In this document: positions 7,830-15,314 of the stretch, piece after piece
Numbering within the stretch: the first letter of the stretch is position 1
Layout of the letters: each line of letters opens with the position of its first letter
From: an uncultured Verrucomicrobiota bacterium
Lineage (GTDB): Bacteria > Verrucomicrobiota > Verrucomicrobiia > Verrucomicrobiales > DEV007
Direction of reading: 5' to 3'
Length of the DNA stretch: 45,735 bases
Assembly: GCA_902510815.1 (NCBI GenBank)
Contig: CABXDI010000009.1
Location: 1-45,735 of the forward strand
Made by a program: the position numbers and the translations under genes
The notes under the pieces: generated by a model
What the model was told of the DNA's origin: nothing
The model's input: the letters and a program-made list of their open reading frames with translations, nothing else
Databases searched by the model: none

Positions 7830-8339
7830 ATGGCAAATCAAGCCAAGGTTGGATCATTAGATTCAATAAAATCATTTAGAACAAGTCTGGTAATCTTTAT
7901 AGAGAGAATGACTAACGCACTAGACGATGTGGGTGACGAAGTGAAGCGGACAAGAAACTGGATCCTCGATGAACAGGTTAATTATTGGAGGAGCATGAAA
8001 CGCCAATGGGAAAAGAAACTTGATCAAGCAGAACAAGAATTGTACAGCACGCGCCTTTCTACAATGCACAACACAAACACCGAAGCACAAATGAACGTAA
8101 GAAGAGCAACTCAGAAGGTTGATGAAATTGATGGGAAAATTAGAACTATTCAGAAATGGGCGAGGGATTATGATAGTATTGTCGAACCCTTAGCTCGTCG
8201 CCTTGACACCTATCGTGATCTTTTATCCACAAAATACCCGAAAGCCATATTCCAAATAGACAAGACAATTGAAACCCTTGAATCATATGCTGAAATATCT
8301 AAAGGAGAAGTCGCCAAGGCACCAGAAACCGATGATTAA
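7830..8339 (+). CDS. Helical coiled-coil protein of the WXG100/FtsK operon
   Basis: I do not recognise this 169-residue family. It is almost entirely helix-forming, with heptad-like stretches (ALDDVGDEVKRTRNWILDEQ at 27-46; then YWRSMKRQWEKKLDQAEQEL) and a second set of helices from about 90 to 160 (VRRATQKVDEIDGKIRTIQK and a region ending in TIETLESYAEISKG). It is rich in Trp, Arg and Glu, has no signal peptide and no membrane segment. It lies 6 bases after the WXG100-like gene and 36 before the second one. By context it could be a scaffold, chaperone-like partner or longer WXG/LXG-type component of the same complex. Confidence 0.6.
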   Translation: MANQAKVGSLDSIKSFRTSLVIFIERMTNALDDVGDEVKRTRNWILDEQVNYWRSMKRQWEKKLDQAEQELYSTRLSTMHNTNTEAQMNVRRATQKVDEIDGKIRTIQKWARDYDSIVEPLARRLDTYRDLLSTKYPKAIFQIDKTIETLESYAEISKGEVAKAPETDD

Positions 8340-8375
8340 GGCAGCAATTAAATCCGTTAAAAATTCGAATTTTAT

Positions 8376-8588
8376 ATGTCCGTAAGATCAAGCAAAGGCA
8401 CCATAAGTAGAGCTGTTCGTGATTTAAATGTAGAGTGGGAAGAATGTAAAACCCAGTGGAATGATATAAAATCTAAGGATTTTCAAGAGACCTACATTTC
8501 CCCAATTCCCGACACGCTCTCATCCTGTTCTAATATTATAGACGAATTAGACAAAATTTTGAACAAAATCCGAAAAGATTGTGAGTGA
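8376..8588 (+). CDS. Second small WXG100-like helical protein (W-x-D)
   Basis: This 70-residue protein has the motif QWNDIKSKDFQETY near residues 27-40, which lines up with WKDQEHTKFAEEF of the first operon gene: a Trp, one residue, Asp, then an aromatic six to seven residues on and another four later. Helices flank the motif and the C-terminus is a short coiled coil (IIDELDKILNKI). No signal peptide or membrane segment is present. Its last 8 bases overlap the GTG start of the FtsK-like ATPase gene (GTGAGTGA), so translation of the ATPase is probably coupled to it. It is likely a paralogue or heterodimer partner of the 7551 product, by inference only. Confidence 0.55.
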   Translation: MSVRSSKGTISRAVRDLNVEWEECKTQWNDIKSKDFQETYISPIPDTLSSCSNIIDELDKILNKIRKDCE

Positions 8589-11500
8589 TAGCCCATCAGG
8601 TATAAGTGAAACTATAAAAATGATTAGCTCACTGGAGTCGGTCATTAAAGAAACAGTCGAACAGGAAGAAGCAATTCAAAGTCAGTACCGATTGGTTTCA
8701 GTGAGAGCAAGGCGTGAACATGATGAATCTCTAGAATCAATTGACTCTGATTATAAAAATTCATTGGCTGAAATTCAGTCAAAATTTCATCGTATTAATA
8801 GCGACACCGAAGACTTTTACAAGCAACGCAATAAATGGATCGAACGAGCGTATAGTCATTCAATTGAAAGGCTCAATAAAAACTACGAAGCCAAAAAGAA
8901 TAAGAGCATTTCAGAGATTCAATTCAAAACTCTAACGTTTAAAAGAAACCATGAGGACCGGATTTCAGAAATACATCAACATCAGGCATCTGTTGAAAGT
9001 ATTTTGGAAAAAGTATCTGTAGAAAACAAATCTTTAAATCTAAGGATAAACCGAATCTTTAGAGGTTATCCTTTAATAAGAAGAAAACTTAATAAAAAAT
9101 CGCAAAAAATCTATAATTGCCCAGAAAAACCAGACATCATCAGTTCTTCCGAGGAACTTAAGGACTCTATATACAAAACAAGTGAAGCACTTGATAAATT
9201 TGAAAATAGTAAAATTCCCAAATTTTTACGTTGCACCCCTTTACACTGGCTTTACCCACTGTCTGTAAGTGGAATTTCTCTAATAGGCCATTACATACTT
9301 AAATGGAATTACCATGACCATTATCTACCACTATCAATATGCACTTTCGTATATTCTTTGCTCTTCATTTTCAAATACAAATACAAACACATCTGCTTAG
9401 AGTCCTATTATGAAATAGAGAAGCATCGTGCAAAGTCTGCTGAAATGTATTCGATTTGCATCAACGGCAGAGAAATTTGGAGGACAATTCAGACAAAAAT
9501 AGCGGAAGAAGAGTTAAACAAAAAAATCAAAGGTTTAAATGAAGACTTAGGTTCACAAGCCGAAGAAAATAAAAGAACAAGTCATGGGAAACCTGAACAA
9601 TTTTTAGAAAAGAAAAAATCTTTACTAGAAAGAACACAAAAGAACAAACAGGCAAAAGTTGAAAGTAACAAAACTCGCAAAAACGAAGCAATATTAAAAT
9701 CTGATCAATTTTTCGAAGACAGAAAAAATGAACTATTAAAATCACGTGACTCTTTGATCAATGAATCTAAAGAATCTCGCAATAAAGCCTGGAACGAATT
9801 AAAGTTAAAGTGGGCAAATTCAACTAAAGAGGTTTACGACTTCTGCCATAAAAATACACTAGTTACTAATGAGTGTTTTTTTGAATGGAATGATGAATTC
9901 CTAAAGAATTGGAGCGCTCCTCTTGAGTTTCCTAACTACGTAAATTTTGGAACACTCAAAATCGATCCCACATTATTAGCAAACGTACTACCCTCAGACA
10001 CTGATCTATCATTACCAAAGGATGGAACAATAGAGACTCCATTAAATCTGATCTTTCCGGAGGAAGGGTCACTTTTATTTGAAACTGATTCATCAGGAAA
10101 TGAACAAATTATATCTTCAATCAACAATATAATTTTAAGATTATTGAGTGTATCTCCGCCTGGAAAACTAAGTTTCAGTATCATTGACCCTGTAGGTCTT
10201 GGACAAAATTTTGCTCGTCTAACACATCTTGCTGATTATGAAGACAGCATTATTAATAAAAAAATATGGACGCAACGTGAGCATATTGAAACAAGGATAT
10301 TAGAACTGAATGAACATATGGAGAAGGTGATTCAAATGTACCTCCGCAACGAATATGAATCCATTACTGCATATAACCAATATGCAGGAAACATATCAGA
10401 AAAGTATCATTTCTTGATTGTAGCTGATTTTCCCACAAACTTTTCCGATGCTGCGGCAAGGGGTTTAATGAGCATCGCCGCGAACGGAGCTCGTTGCGGC
10501 ATTTACACGATTATACATTGGGATAAGCGGCAACAAACACCCGAATCCTTCTTACAAAATGACATGAAGGAAACTAGTATCTGCATTAACGAATCAAAAA
10601 ATGATAATGCACTTCAACTTGCTAATGGATTAAAAAAAGGAATAACTCTAAGATTTGATTCTCCACCTGCCAATGAAAAATCTATAGAGTGGATAAAACT
10701 TGTAGGAAACGAAAGCTCAGATTCAAACCGAATAGAAGTTCCATTTGAGCAGATTATTCCTAACAATAATAATTACTGGCAAAACGAAAGTTCAGATGAA
10801 TTAACGATTCCAATTGGAAGGGCGGGTGCAACCAAATTACAAAACCTCAGCTTTGGTAAAGGCACTCGTCAGCATGCTCTTCTCGCAGGTAAAACAGGTT
10901 CTGGAAAATCGACGTTACTTCATGTCGTTATAACAAACATCGCCTTACATTTCAGTCCTAGTGAAGTTGAATTCTATCTAGTCGATTTTAAAAAAGGTGT
11001 TGAATTTAAATGCTACGGATCCAAGAAACTTCCACACGCAAGAGTCGTTGCCATTGAAAGTGATCGAGAGTTTGGATTAAGTGTACTTCAAAAATTAGAT
11101 ACTGAATTAAAAGACAGAGGCGAAGCTTTTAGAAAAGCTGGAGCTCAGGATATCGCTAGCTACAAGCGTATTACAAATGAGACAATGCCTAGGTCTCTAC
11201 TAATCATTGATGAGTTTCAAGAATTCTTTGTCGAAGATGACAAGATCGCACAACAAGCTTCTGTTCTTCTAGACAGAATTGTCAGACAAGGAAGGGCATT
11301 TGGAATCCATGTACTACTGGGTTCACAAACGCTTGGAGGAGCTTATTCACTAGCTCGAGCGACTCTTGGGCAAATGGTAATCCGAATTGCCCTCATGTGT
11401 AATGAAGCCGACGCGTATTTAATTATGGATGAGGGAAATCCGGCACCACGTCTACTGACTAGACCTGGTGAAGGAATCTACAATGACTCAGCCGGCTCTG

Positions 11501-12468
11501 TAGAAAGCAACAGTCCTTTCCAGACAGTGTGGTTATCTGAAGAACAGCGTTACTCATATCTCGATCAGATTAATGAAATTAATTTAGAAAAAGGCAATAG
11601 GTCCGGTAACCCAATTGTTTTTGAAGGCAACTCGCCAGCTGATATTATGGAAAATATTGAGCTGAAGAAATTAATAAATGGCGATCTAACAGTTAGTGAT
11701 CAAGCTCCCCTAATTTGGCTAGGTTCTCCGAATTCTATAAAAGGCCCAACGAGAGCCTCGTTCCTAAGACAAAGCGGTAATCACATGATGATTGTAGGAC
11801 AAAGAGATGATGCTATTCTGGCAATGCTCACTATCGCAATGGTTACATTAAATAAGAAACACCTAAAAGAAGATGGGAAAATTATTTATATAGGTGGTGA
11901 ACCTGAAGGAACCCCTGAAAGAGAGCACATTGAGAAAACATTATCTCTTTTAGAAAAAAATTCTGACAGTAACTATCATACAGAACTGGGCGATATCGTC
12001 CAATATTTGGACCGCGAGATAAAAAAACGAACCGCGTCGGTGAGCACAAAATCATCGCCCCTTTTCATAATTATTAACGGATTACAAAAGTTCAAAAAGC
12101 TTCGTTACGATGAAGACCTCGCATATTCTTTCGACAGTTCCGCAAAAGATTCAAATCCGGCCATGATTCTCAATGAAATTATAACGGAAGGCCCTGCTTT
12201 AGGTATTCATATTATAGTTTCAATAGATAATTACAATAATATTGGTAGATCTTTAAGCAGAAAGGCTCTTAGTGAATTTGAAATGCGAGTACTCTTTCAA
12301 ATGAGTGCTAATGACTCTGCAGCCTTAATTGACTCAACTCAAGCAGGTAGTATTGGAATGCATAAAGCCCTTTTCTATAATGAGCAGACTGGAGTAATAG
12401 AAACCTTTAGACCATATTCCTTACCTCCTATGTCTTGGATAGAAGATATTTCTAGAACTAATTCGTAA
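8581..12468 (+). CDS. Membrane-anchored FtsK/SpoIIIE (EccC-like) ATPase with three ATPase modules
   Basis: This 1295-residue protein has an N-terminal coiled coil (about 10-210), two membrane helices (about 223-241 and 248-266), a second charged coiled coil (about 280-400) and three tandem ATPase-like modules. Module 1 (about 440-690) lacks a P-loop, with FETDSSGNEQI at 500-510 in its place. Module 2 (about 735-1000) is canonical: Walker A GKTGSGKST (770-778), Walker B SLLIIDEF (872-879) and GIHVLLGSQTLGG as the sensor segment. Module 3 (about 1040-1295) is degenerate, with VGQRDDAIL (1072-1080) and IIINGLQ (1163-1169, N and G in place of the Walker B acidic pair). Two helices plus three modules is the EccC/YukB design of type VII secretion, but coiled coils take the place of FHA domains. 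A DNA translocase is the main alternative. The GTG start overlaps the preceding stop. Confidence 0.8.
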   Translation: MSDSPSGISETIKMISSLESVIKETVEQEEAIQSQYRLVSVRARREHDESLESIDSDYKNSLAEIQSKFHRINSDTEDFYKQRNKWIERAYSHSIERLNKNYEAKKNKSISEIQFKTLTFKRNHEDRISEIHQHQASVESILEKVSVENKSLNLRINRIFRGYPLIRRKLNKKSQKIYNCPEKPDIISSSEELKDSIYKTSEALDKFENSKIPKFLRCTPLHWLYPLSVSGISLIGHYILKWNYHDHYLPLSICTFVYSLLFIFKYKYKHICLESYYEIEKHRAKSAEMYSICINGREIWRTIQTKIAEEELNKKIKGLNEDLGSQAEENKRTSHGKPEQFLEKKKSLLERTQKNKQAKVESNKTRKNEAILKSDQFFEDRKNELLKSRDSLINESKESRNKAWNELKLKWANSTKEVYDFCHKNTLVTNECFFEWNDEFLKNWSAPLEFPNYVNFGTLKIDPTLLANVLPSDTDLSLPKDGTIETPLNLIFPEEGSLLFETDSSGNEQIISSINNIILRLLSVSPPGKLSFSIIDPVGLGQNFARLTHLADYEDSIINKKIWTQREHIETRILELNEHMEKVIQMYLRNEYESITAYNQYAGNISEKYHFLIVADFPTNFSDAAARGLMSIAANGARCGIYTIIHWDKRQQTPESFLQNDMKETSICINESKNDNALQLANGLKKGITLRFDSPPANEKSIEWIKLVGNESSDSNRIEVPFEQIIPNNNNYWQNESSDELTIPIGRAGATKLQNLSFGKGTRQHALLAGKTGSGKSTLLHVVITNIALHFSPSEVEFYLVDFKKGVEFKCYGSKKLPHARVVAIESDREFGLSVLQKLDTELKDRGEAFRKAGAQDIASYKRITNETMPRSLLIIDEFQEFFVEDDKIAQQASVLLDRIVRQGRAFGIHVLLGSQTLGGAYSLARATLGQMVIRIALMCNEADAYLIMDEGNPAPRLLTRPGEGIYNDSAGSVESNSPFQTVWLSEEQRYSYLDQINEINLEKGNRSGNPIVFEGNSPADIMENIELKKLINGDLTVSDQAPLIWLGSPNSIKGPTRASFLRQSGNHMMIVGQRDDAILAMLTIAMVTLNKKHLKEDGKIIYIGGEPEGTPEREHIEKTLSLLEKNSDSNYHTELGDIVQYLDREIKKRTASVSTKSSPLFIIINGLQKFKKLRYDEDLAYSFDSSAKDSNPAMILNEIITEGPALGIHIIVSIDNYNNIGRSLSRKALSEFEMRVLFQMSANDSAALIDSTQAGSIGMHKALFYNEQTGVIETFRPYSLPPMSWIEDISRTNS

Positions 12469-12521
12469 ATCTTACTTTTGAAGGATTGACAAGATAAACT
12501 TAAAAATTAAAGTCTCGAAAA

Positions 12522-14363
12522 ATGGGTAAAGAAAACAAAAAGCAGGAATTTCAAGCTGAAGTACAACAGCTACTCGATATCGTAATAAACTCTCTATACA
12601 CTGATAAGGAAATTTTTATCAGAGAGCTCGTCTCCAATGCCTCAGACGCATTAGAAAAGGTAAAACACACTGAGCTCACTGGTAACAAAATTTCTGATCC
12701 TGATTTAGAGCTAAAAATCGTTATTGATACTGACGAAGAAAATAAAACAATCACCATAACTGATCATGGCATTGGCATGACTGAGGAGGAGCTTGTTGAA
12801 AATCTTGGCACTATTGCTCACTCAGGCTCAAAGAATTTTGTGAAAACAATATCAGAGTCCGAACAAAAGGAAACCAACCTTATCGGACAATTCGGGGTTG
12901 GATTTTATAGTGCTTTTATGGTCAGTGATAATGTTTCAGTTAATACCAAATCATGGAAAGAAGAGACATCTAGCCGTAAATGGCAAAGTGACGGAAAAAC
13001 AGGATATGAAATCACCAATACTGAAAATCAAGAAAGAGGAACATGTATTACGATAAAACTACTTGATGAACACGAAGAATTTTCCAAAGAGCAAAAAGTA
13101 AAAGAAGTCCTTGAAAGTTACTCTAGCTTTGTGCCTTACCCAATAATCCTAAATGGAGAAAGAGTTAATAACATTGAAGCATTGTGGATGAAGTCTAAGT
13201 CTGAAATTACTGACGAGGAATACAATGAATTCTATAAGTTTGCAGCTAAGGCTTTTGATGAACCAAAATATAAACTTCATTTCAGTGCTGATGCTCCGTT
13301 AATGATTAATTCTTTACTATTTGTACCAAATGAAAACCCAGAAAAACTCGGCTTTGGACAAACTGATCCTGGCGTAGCTCTTTATTGCAATAAAGTTTTA
13401 ATAGACGGACAGCCAAAGGGCCTACTTCCAGATTGGTTAAGGTTCCTCAAAGGGGTCATTGATAGCGAGGATCTACCTCTCAACATTTCTCGCGAAACGA
13501 TGCAAGATAGTGCGTTAATACGTAAACTAAATAGACTTATTACAAAAAGATTTATCAAACTTTTAGATAGAGAGTCTAATGCTGACAGTGAAGGCTTCAC
13601 AGCATTCTATGATCAGTTTCGTAACTTCATAAAGGAAGGAGTGATCACGGATACCGACCATCGCCAAGACCTCTCAAAATTACTAAGATTCGAATCATCA
13701 ATGACTGACGAAGGAAAACTGACAAGTCTTGATGATTATTTAAGTAGAATGAAAGAATCACAGGATAAAATTTATTTCCAAATATCATCAGACAGAGAGA
13801 GCATAGAAGCTGCTCCATACTTAGAAGCATTTAAAGCAAGAAGTATTGAGGTTTTATTCCTTTACGAACCAATTGACGAATATCTCGTAGGCAACCTGCC
13901 GAGTTACGAAGAGAAGGAATTAGTATCAATTGATAGAGCTGGTCTAGAACTAGGAGAAATTGAAAGCAATGAAAAAGGATTAGACGAGTCTTCAATGACT
14001 TCACTTTGTGAGTGGATGAAAGAAACTTTAGGTGAAAAAGTAACTGAGGTGAAATGCAGTAGCCGGCTAATTGACAGCCCCGCAGCAGCATTAATCCCTG
14101 GAGGCACTATGAGCCCTCAGATGAAGCAAATGATGAAGCAAATGAACCCTGAGTTTTCAGATTCAGAAAATGTAGAGATTGAATTGAATCCAAATCATGA
14201 ACTAATTAAAAAACTTGAATCATCAAGAGAAAACCAACCCGAACTTGCAAAAATGATCGCTGAACAGCTTGCTGATAATGCACTACTCTCAGCAGGGCTT
14301 TTGGATAAGAGTAAAGGAATGGTCGATAGAGTTTATGATATAATGCTTCGGTCACTAGACTAG
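12522..14363 (+). CDS. htpG: Molecular chaperone HtpG (bacterial Hsp90)
   Basis: This 613-residue protein is full-length HtpG, the cytosolic ATP-dependent dimeric chaperone. The GHKL ATPase domain motifs are clear: FIRELVSNASDALEKVK, ITITDHGIGMTEEEL, LGTIAHSGSKNF and LIGQFGVGFYSAFMVSD. The middle domain has LRFLKGVIDSEDLPLNISRE, and SSRLIDSPAAALIPGG marks the C-terminal domain, which ends with the helical dimerisation region. It begins 53 bases after the FtsK-like gene on the same strand, so it may be read partly from that operon. A weak TTGACA (12486-12491) could serve its own promoter. A functional link between the chaperone and the secretion-like operon is not shown. Confidence 0.97.
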   Translation: MGKENKKQEFQAEVQQLLDIVINSLYTDKEIFIRELVSNASDALEKVKHTELTGNKISDPDLELKIVIDTDEENKTITITDHGIGMTEEELVENLGTIAHSGSKNFVKTISESEQKETNLIGQFGVGFYSAFMVSDNVSVNTKSWKEETSSRKWQSDGKTGYEITNTENQERGTCITIKLLDEHEEFSKEQKVKEVLESYSSFVPYPIILNGERVNNIEALWMKSKSEITDEEYNEFYKFAAKAFDEPKYKLHFSADAPLMINSLLFVPNENPEKLGFGQTDPGVALYCNKVLIDGQPKGLLPDWLRFLKGVIDSEDLPLNISRETMQDSALIRKLNRLITKRFIKLLDRESNADSEGFTAFYDQFRNFIKEGVITDTDHRQDLSKLLRFESSMTDEGKLTSLDDYLSRMKESQDKIYFQISSDRESIEAAPYLEAFKARSIEVLFLYEPIDEYLVGNLPSYEEKELVSIDRAGLELGEIESNEKGLDESSMTSLCEWMKETLGEKVTEVKCSSRLIDSPAAALIPGGTMSPQMKQMMKQMNPEFSDSENVEIELNPNHELIKKLESSRENQPELAKMIAEQLADNALLSAGLLDKSKGMVDRVYDIMLRSLD

Positions 14364-14391
14364 CATTCATAAAGAACACAAAAAATATAAA

Positions 14392-14442
14392 GCACCGCTT
14401 CTTAAGGGTGCCTATAAAGTAAATTGAAAATTACTTTCAATT
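14392..14442. terminator. Two hairpins at the htpG / small-gene convergence
   Basis: GCACC (14392-14396) pairs with GGTGC (14407-14411) across a 10-base loop, and AATTGAAA (14422-14429) pairs with TTTCAATT (14435-14442) across 5 bases. They lie between the convergent ends of htpG and the small minus-strand gene, the second overlapping the latter's stop codon. Neither has a long U-tract, so termination in one or both directions is plausible but unproven. Confidence 0.35.
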
Positions 14443-14647
14443 AAAGCCCAACAGGAGAGACTGAAGATGGCGGCGGAGGGCTCTTATGAGATATCTTTTC
14501 AAGCCTTCTGTGATCTTGATCTGCAACTTCCTTTAATTTCTCCAGATCTTCTCTTTCCATTTCTAATTTTGCTTCGAGAGCATTAAGCCTCTGTTCAAAA
14601 CTATCTAGTCTGTCATCTATCTTATGTTTTTCATCTTTCTCAGACAT
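14441..14647 (-). CDS. Small coiled-coil protein, possibly SlyX-like
   Basis: The 68-residue product is a single charged coiled coil with heptad leucines (RLDSFEQRLNALEAKLEMER, then LEKLKEVADQDHRRLEKI) and ends in a proline-rich tail (SPPPPSS). This outline resembles SlyX proteins, which are short coiled coils with a proline-rich end, but the match is loose. The start is supported by AAAGGA seven bases before the ATG, one of the better ribosome sites in the window. It is transcribed alone, convergent with htpG. Function unknown. Confidence 0.6.
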   Translation of the reverse strand: MSEKDEKHKIDDRLDSFEQRLNALEAKLEMEREDLEKLKEVADQDHRRLEKISHKSPPPPSSVSPVGL

Positions 14648-14730
14648 TTTTTATCCTTTCTTATCTTCATTTTCCATAAATCAAGGACCAATAAACAATC
14701 ATCACTAATTGATAACGAATTACTTACGTC

Positions 14731-14751
14731 TTATTAAATTAACTTTAATAA
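14731..14751. promoter_or_regulatory. 8-bp inverted repeat in a divergent promoter region
   Basis: TTATTAAA (14731-14738) and TTTAATAA (14744-14751) are reverse complements with a 5-base spacer, placed midway between the divergent coiled-coil gene and the lipoprotein gene. It could be an operator, but it consists only of A and T and may be chance. Confidence 0.2.
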
Positions 14752-14789
14752 CTAATTAAAACTTGAACCAGAAAAAAATGATAAAATTT

Positions 14790-14818
14790 TTAACAATTTT
14801 GATATATGTATATATAAT
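14790..14818 (+). promoter_or_regulatory. Sigma-70-like promoter of the lipoprotein gene
   Basis: TTAACA (14790-14795), a 17-base spacer and a perfect TATAAT (14813-14818) lie 29 bases upstream of the lipoprotein start codon at 14848. Spacing and -10 are ideal, and the resulting leader would be about 23 bases. This is the best consensus promoter seen in the window. Confidence 0.6.
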
Positions 14819-14847
14819 CTCAATTCGAAGATATAAAGTTCCATCAA

Positions 14848-15291
14848 ATGCTGAAATACATATCATATCGTAGCTTAATCTTATTATTTATCATTTTTCT
14901 TTCTAGTTGCGCTAGATACCAAAAACAATGGGATCAAGTAAGAATAGAAACTAAAGAACCTCATTCTGGGATTTTAGGTGCTTGGACAGGAACCTGGAAA
15001 AGCATGCCTACTGGTCATAATGGAAAACTTAAATGTATCATTAAAGAAAAGGATGATAACGTATACGAATTCTATTATTGGGCGACTTGGGCAAAAGTTT
15101 TGAGCGGTGGATTTAGAACATCATGCGAAGTCTCAAAAAAGGATGCTTTATGGACTTTTGAAGGCACTCAAAACCTCGGAGCACTCGGCGGAAAATTTAG
15201 CCACAAAGGGAAAGCAACCAGTAAAAAAATTGAAGCTACTTATAAAGCCGAACATGGAGATCATGGAATATTTACATTAACTCGTCCTTGA
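14848..15291 (+). CDS. Putative lipoprotein of unknown function
   Basis: The 147-residue product starts with a lipoprotein signal (ISYRSLILLFIIFLSSC) whose LSSC lipobox places the lipidated Cys at residue 21. The mature part is beta-rich with alternating patterns (ILGAWTGTWKSMPTG, then YEFYYWATW, ALWTFEGTQNLGALGG and IEATYKAEHGDHGIFTLTR), suggesting a small beta-barrel or lipocalin-like fold for the envelope. I recognise no named family. It has its own strong promoter and is convergent with the pilB gene 23 bases on. Confidence 0.7.
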   Translation: MLKYISYRSLILLFIIFLSSCARYQKQWDQVRIETKEPHSGILGAWTGTWKSMPTGHNGKLKCIIKEKDDNVYEFYYWATWAKVLSGGFRTSCEVSKKDALWTFEGTQNLGALGGKFSHKGKATSKKIEATYKAEHGDHGIFTLTRP

Positions 15292-15314
15292 TCAAAACAA
15301 TAATGACATCTAGC

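Noticed and set aside
12469-12521. A dedicated htpG promoter with TTGACA at 12486-12491.
   Set aside because: No acceptable -10 hexamer lies at 16-18 bases, so it is mentioned under htpG but not listed as a feature.
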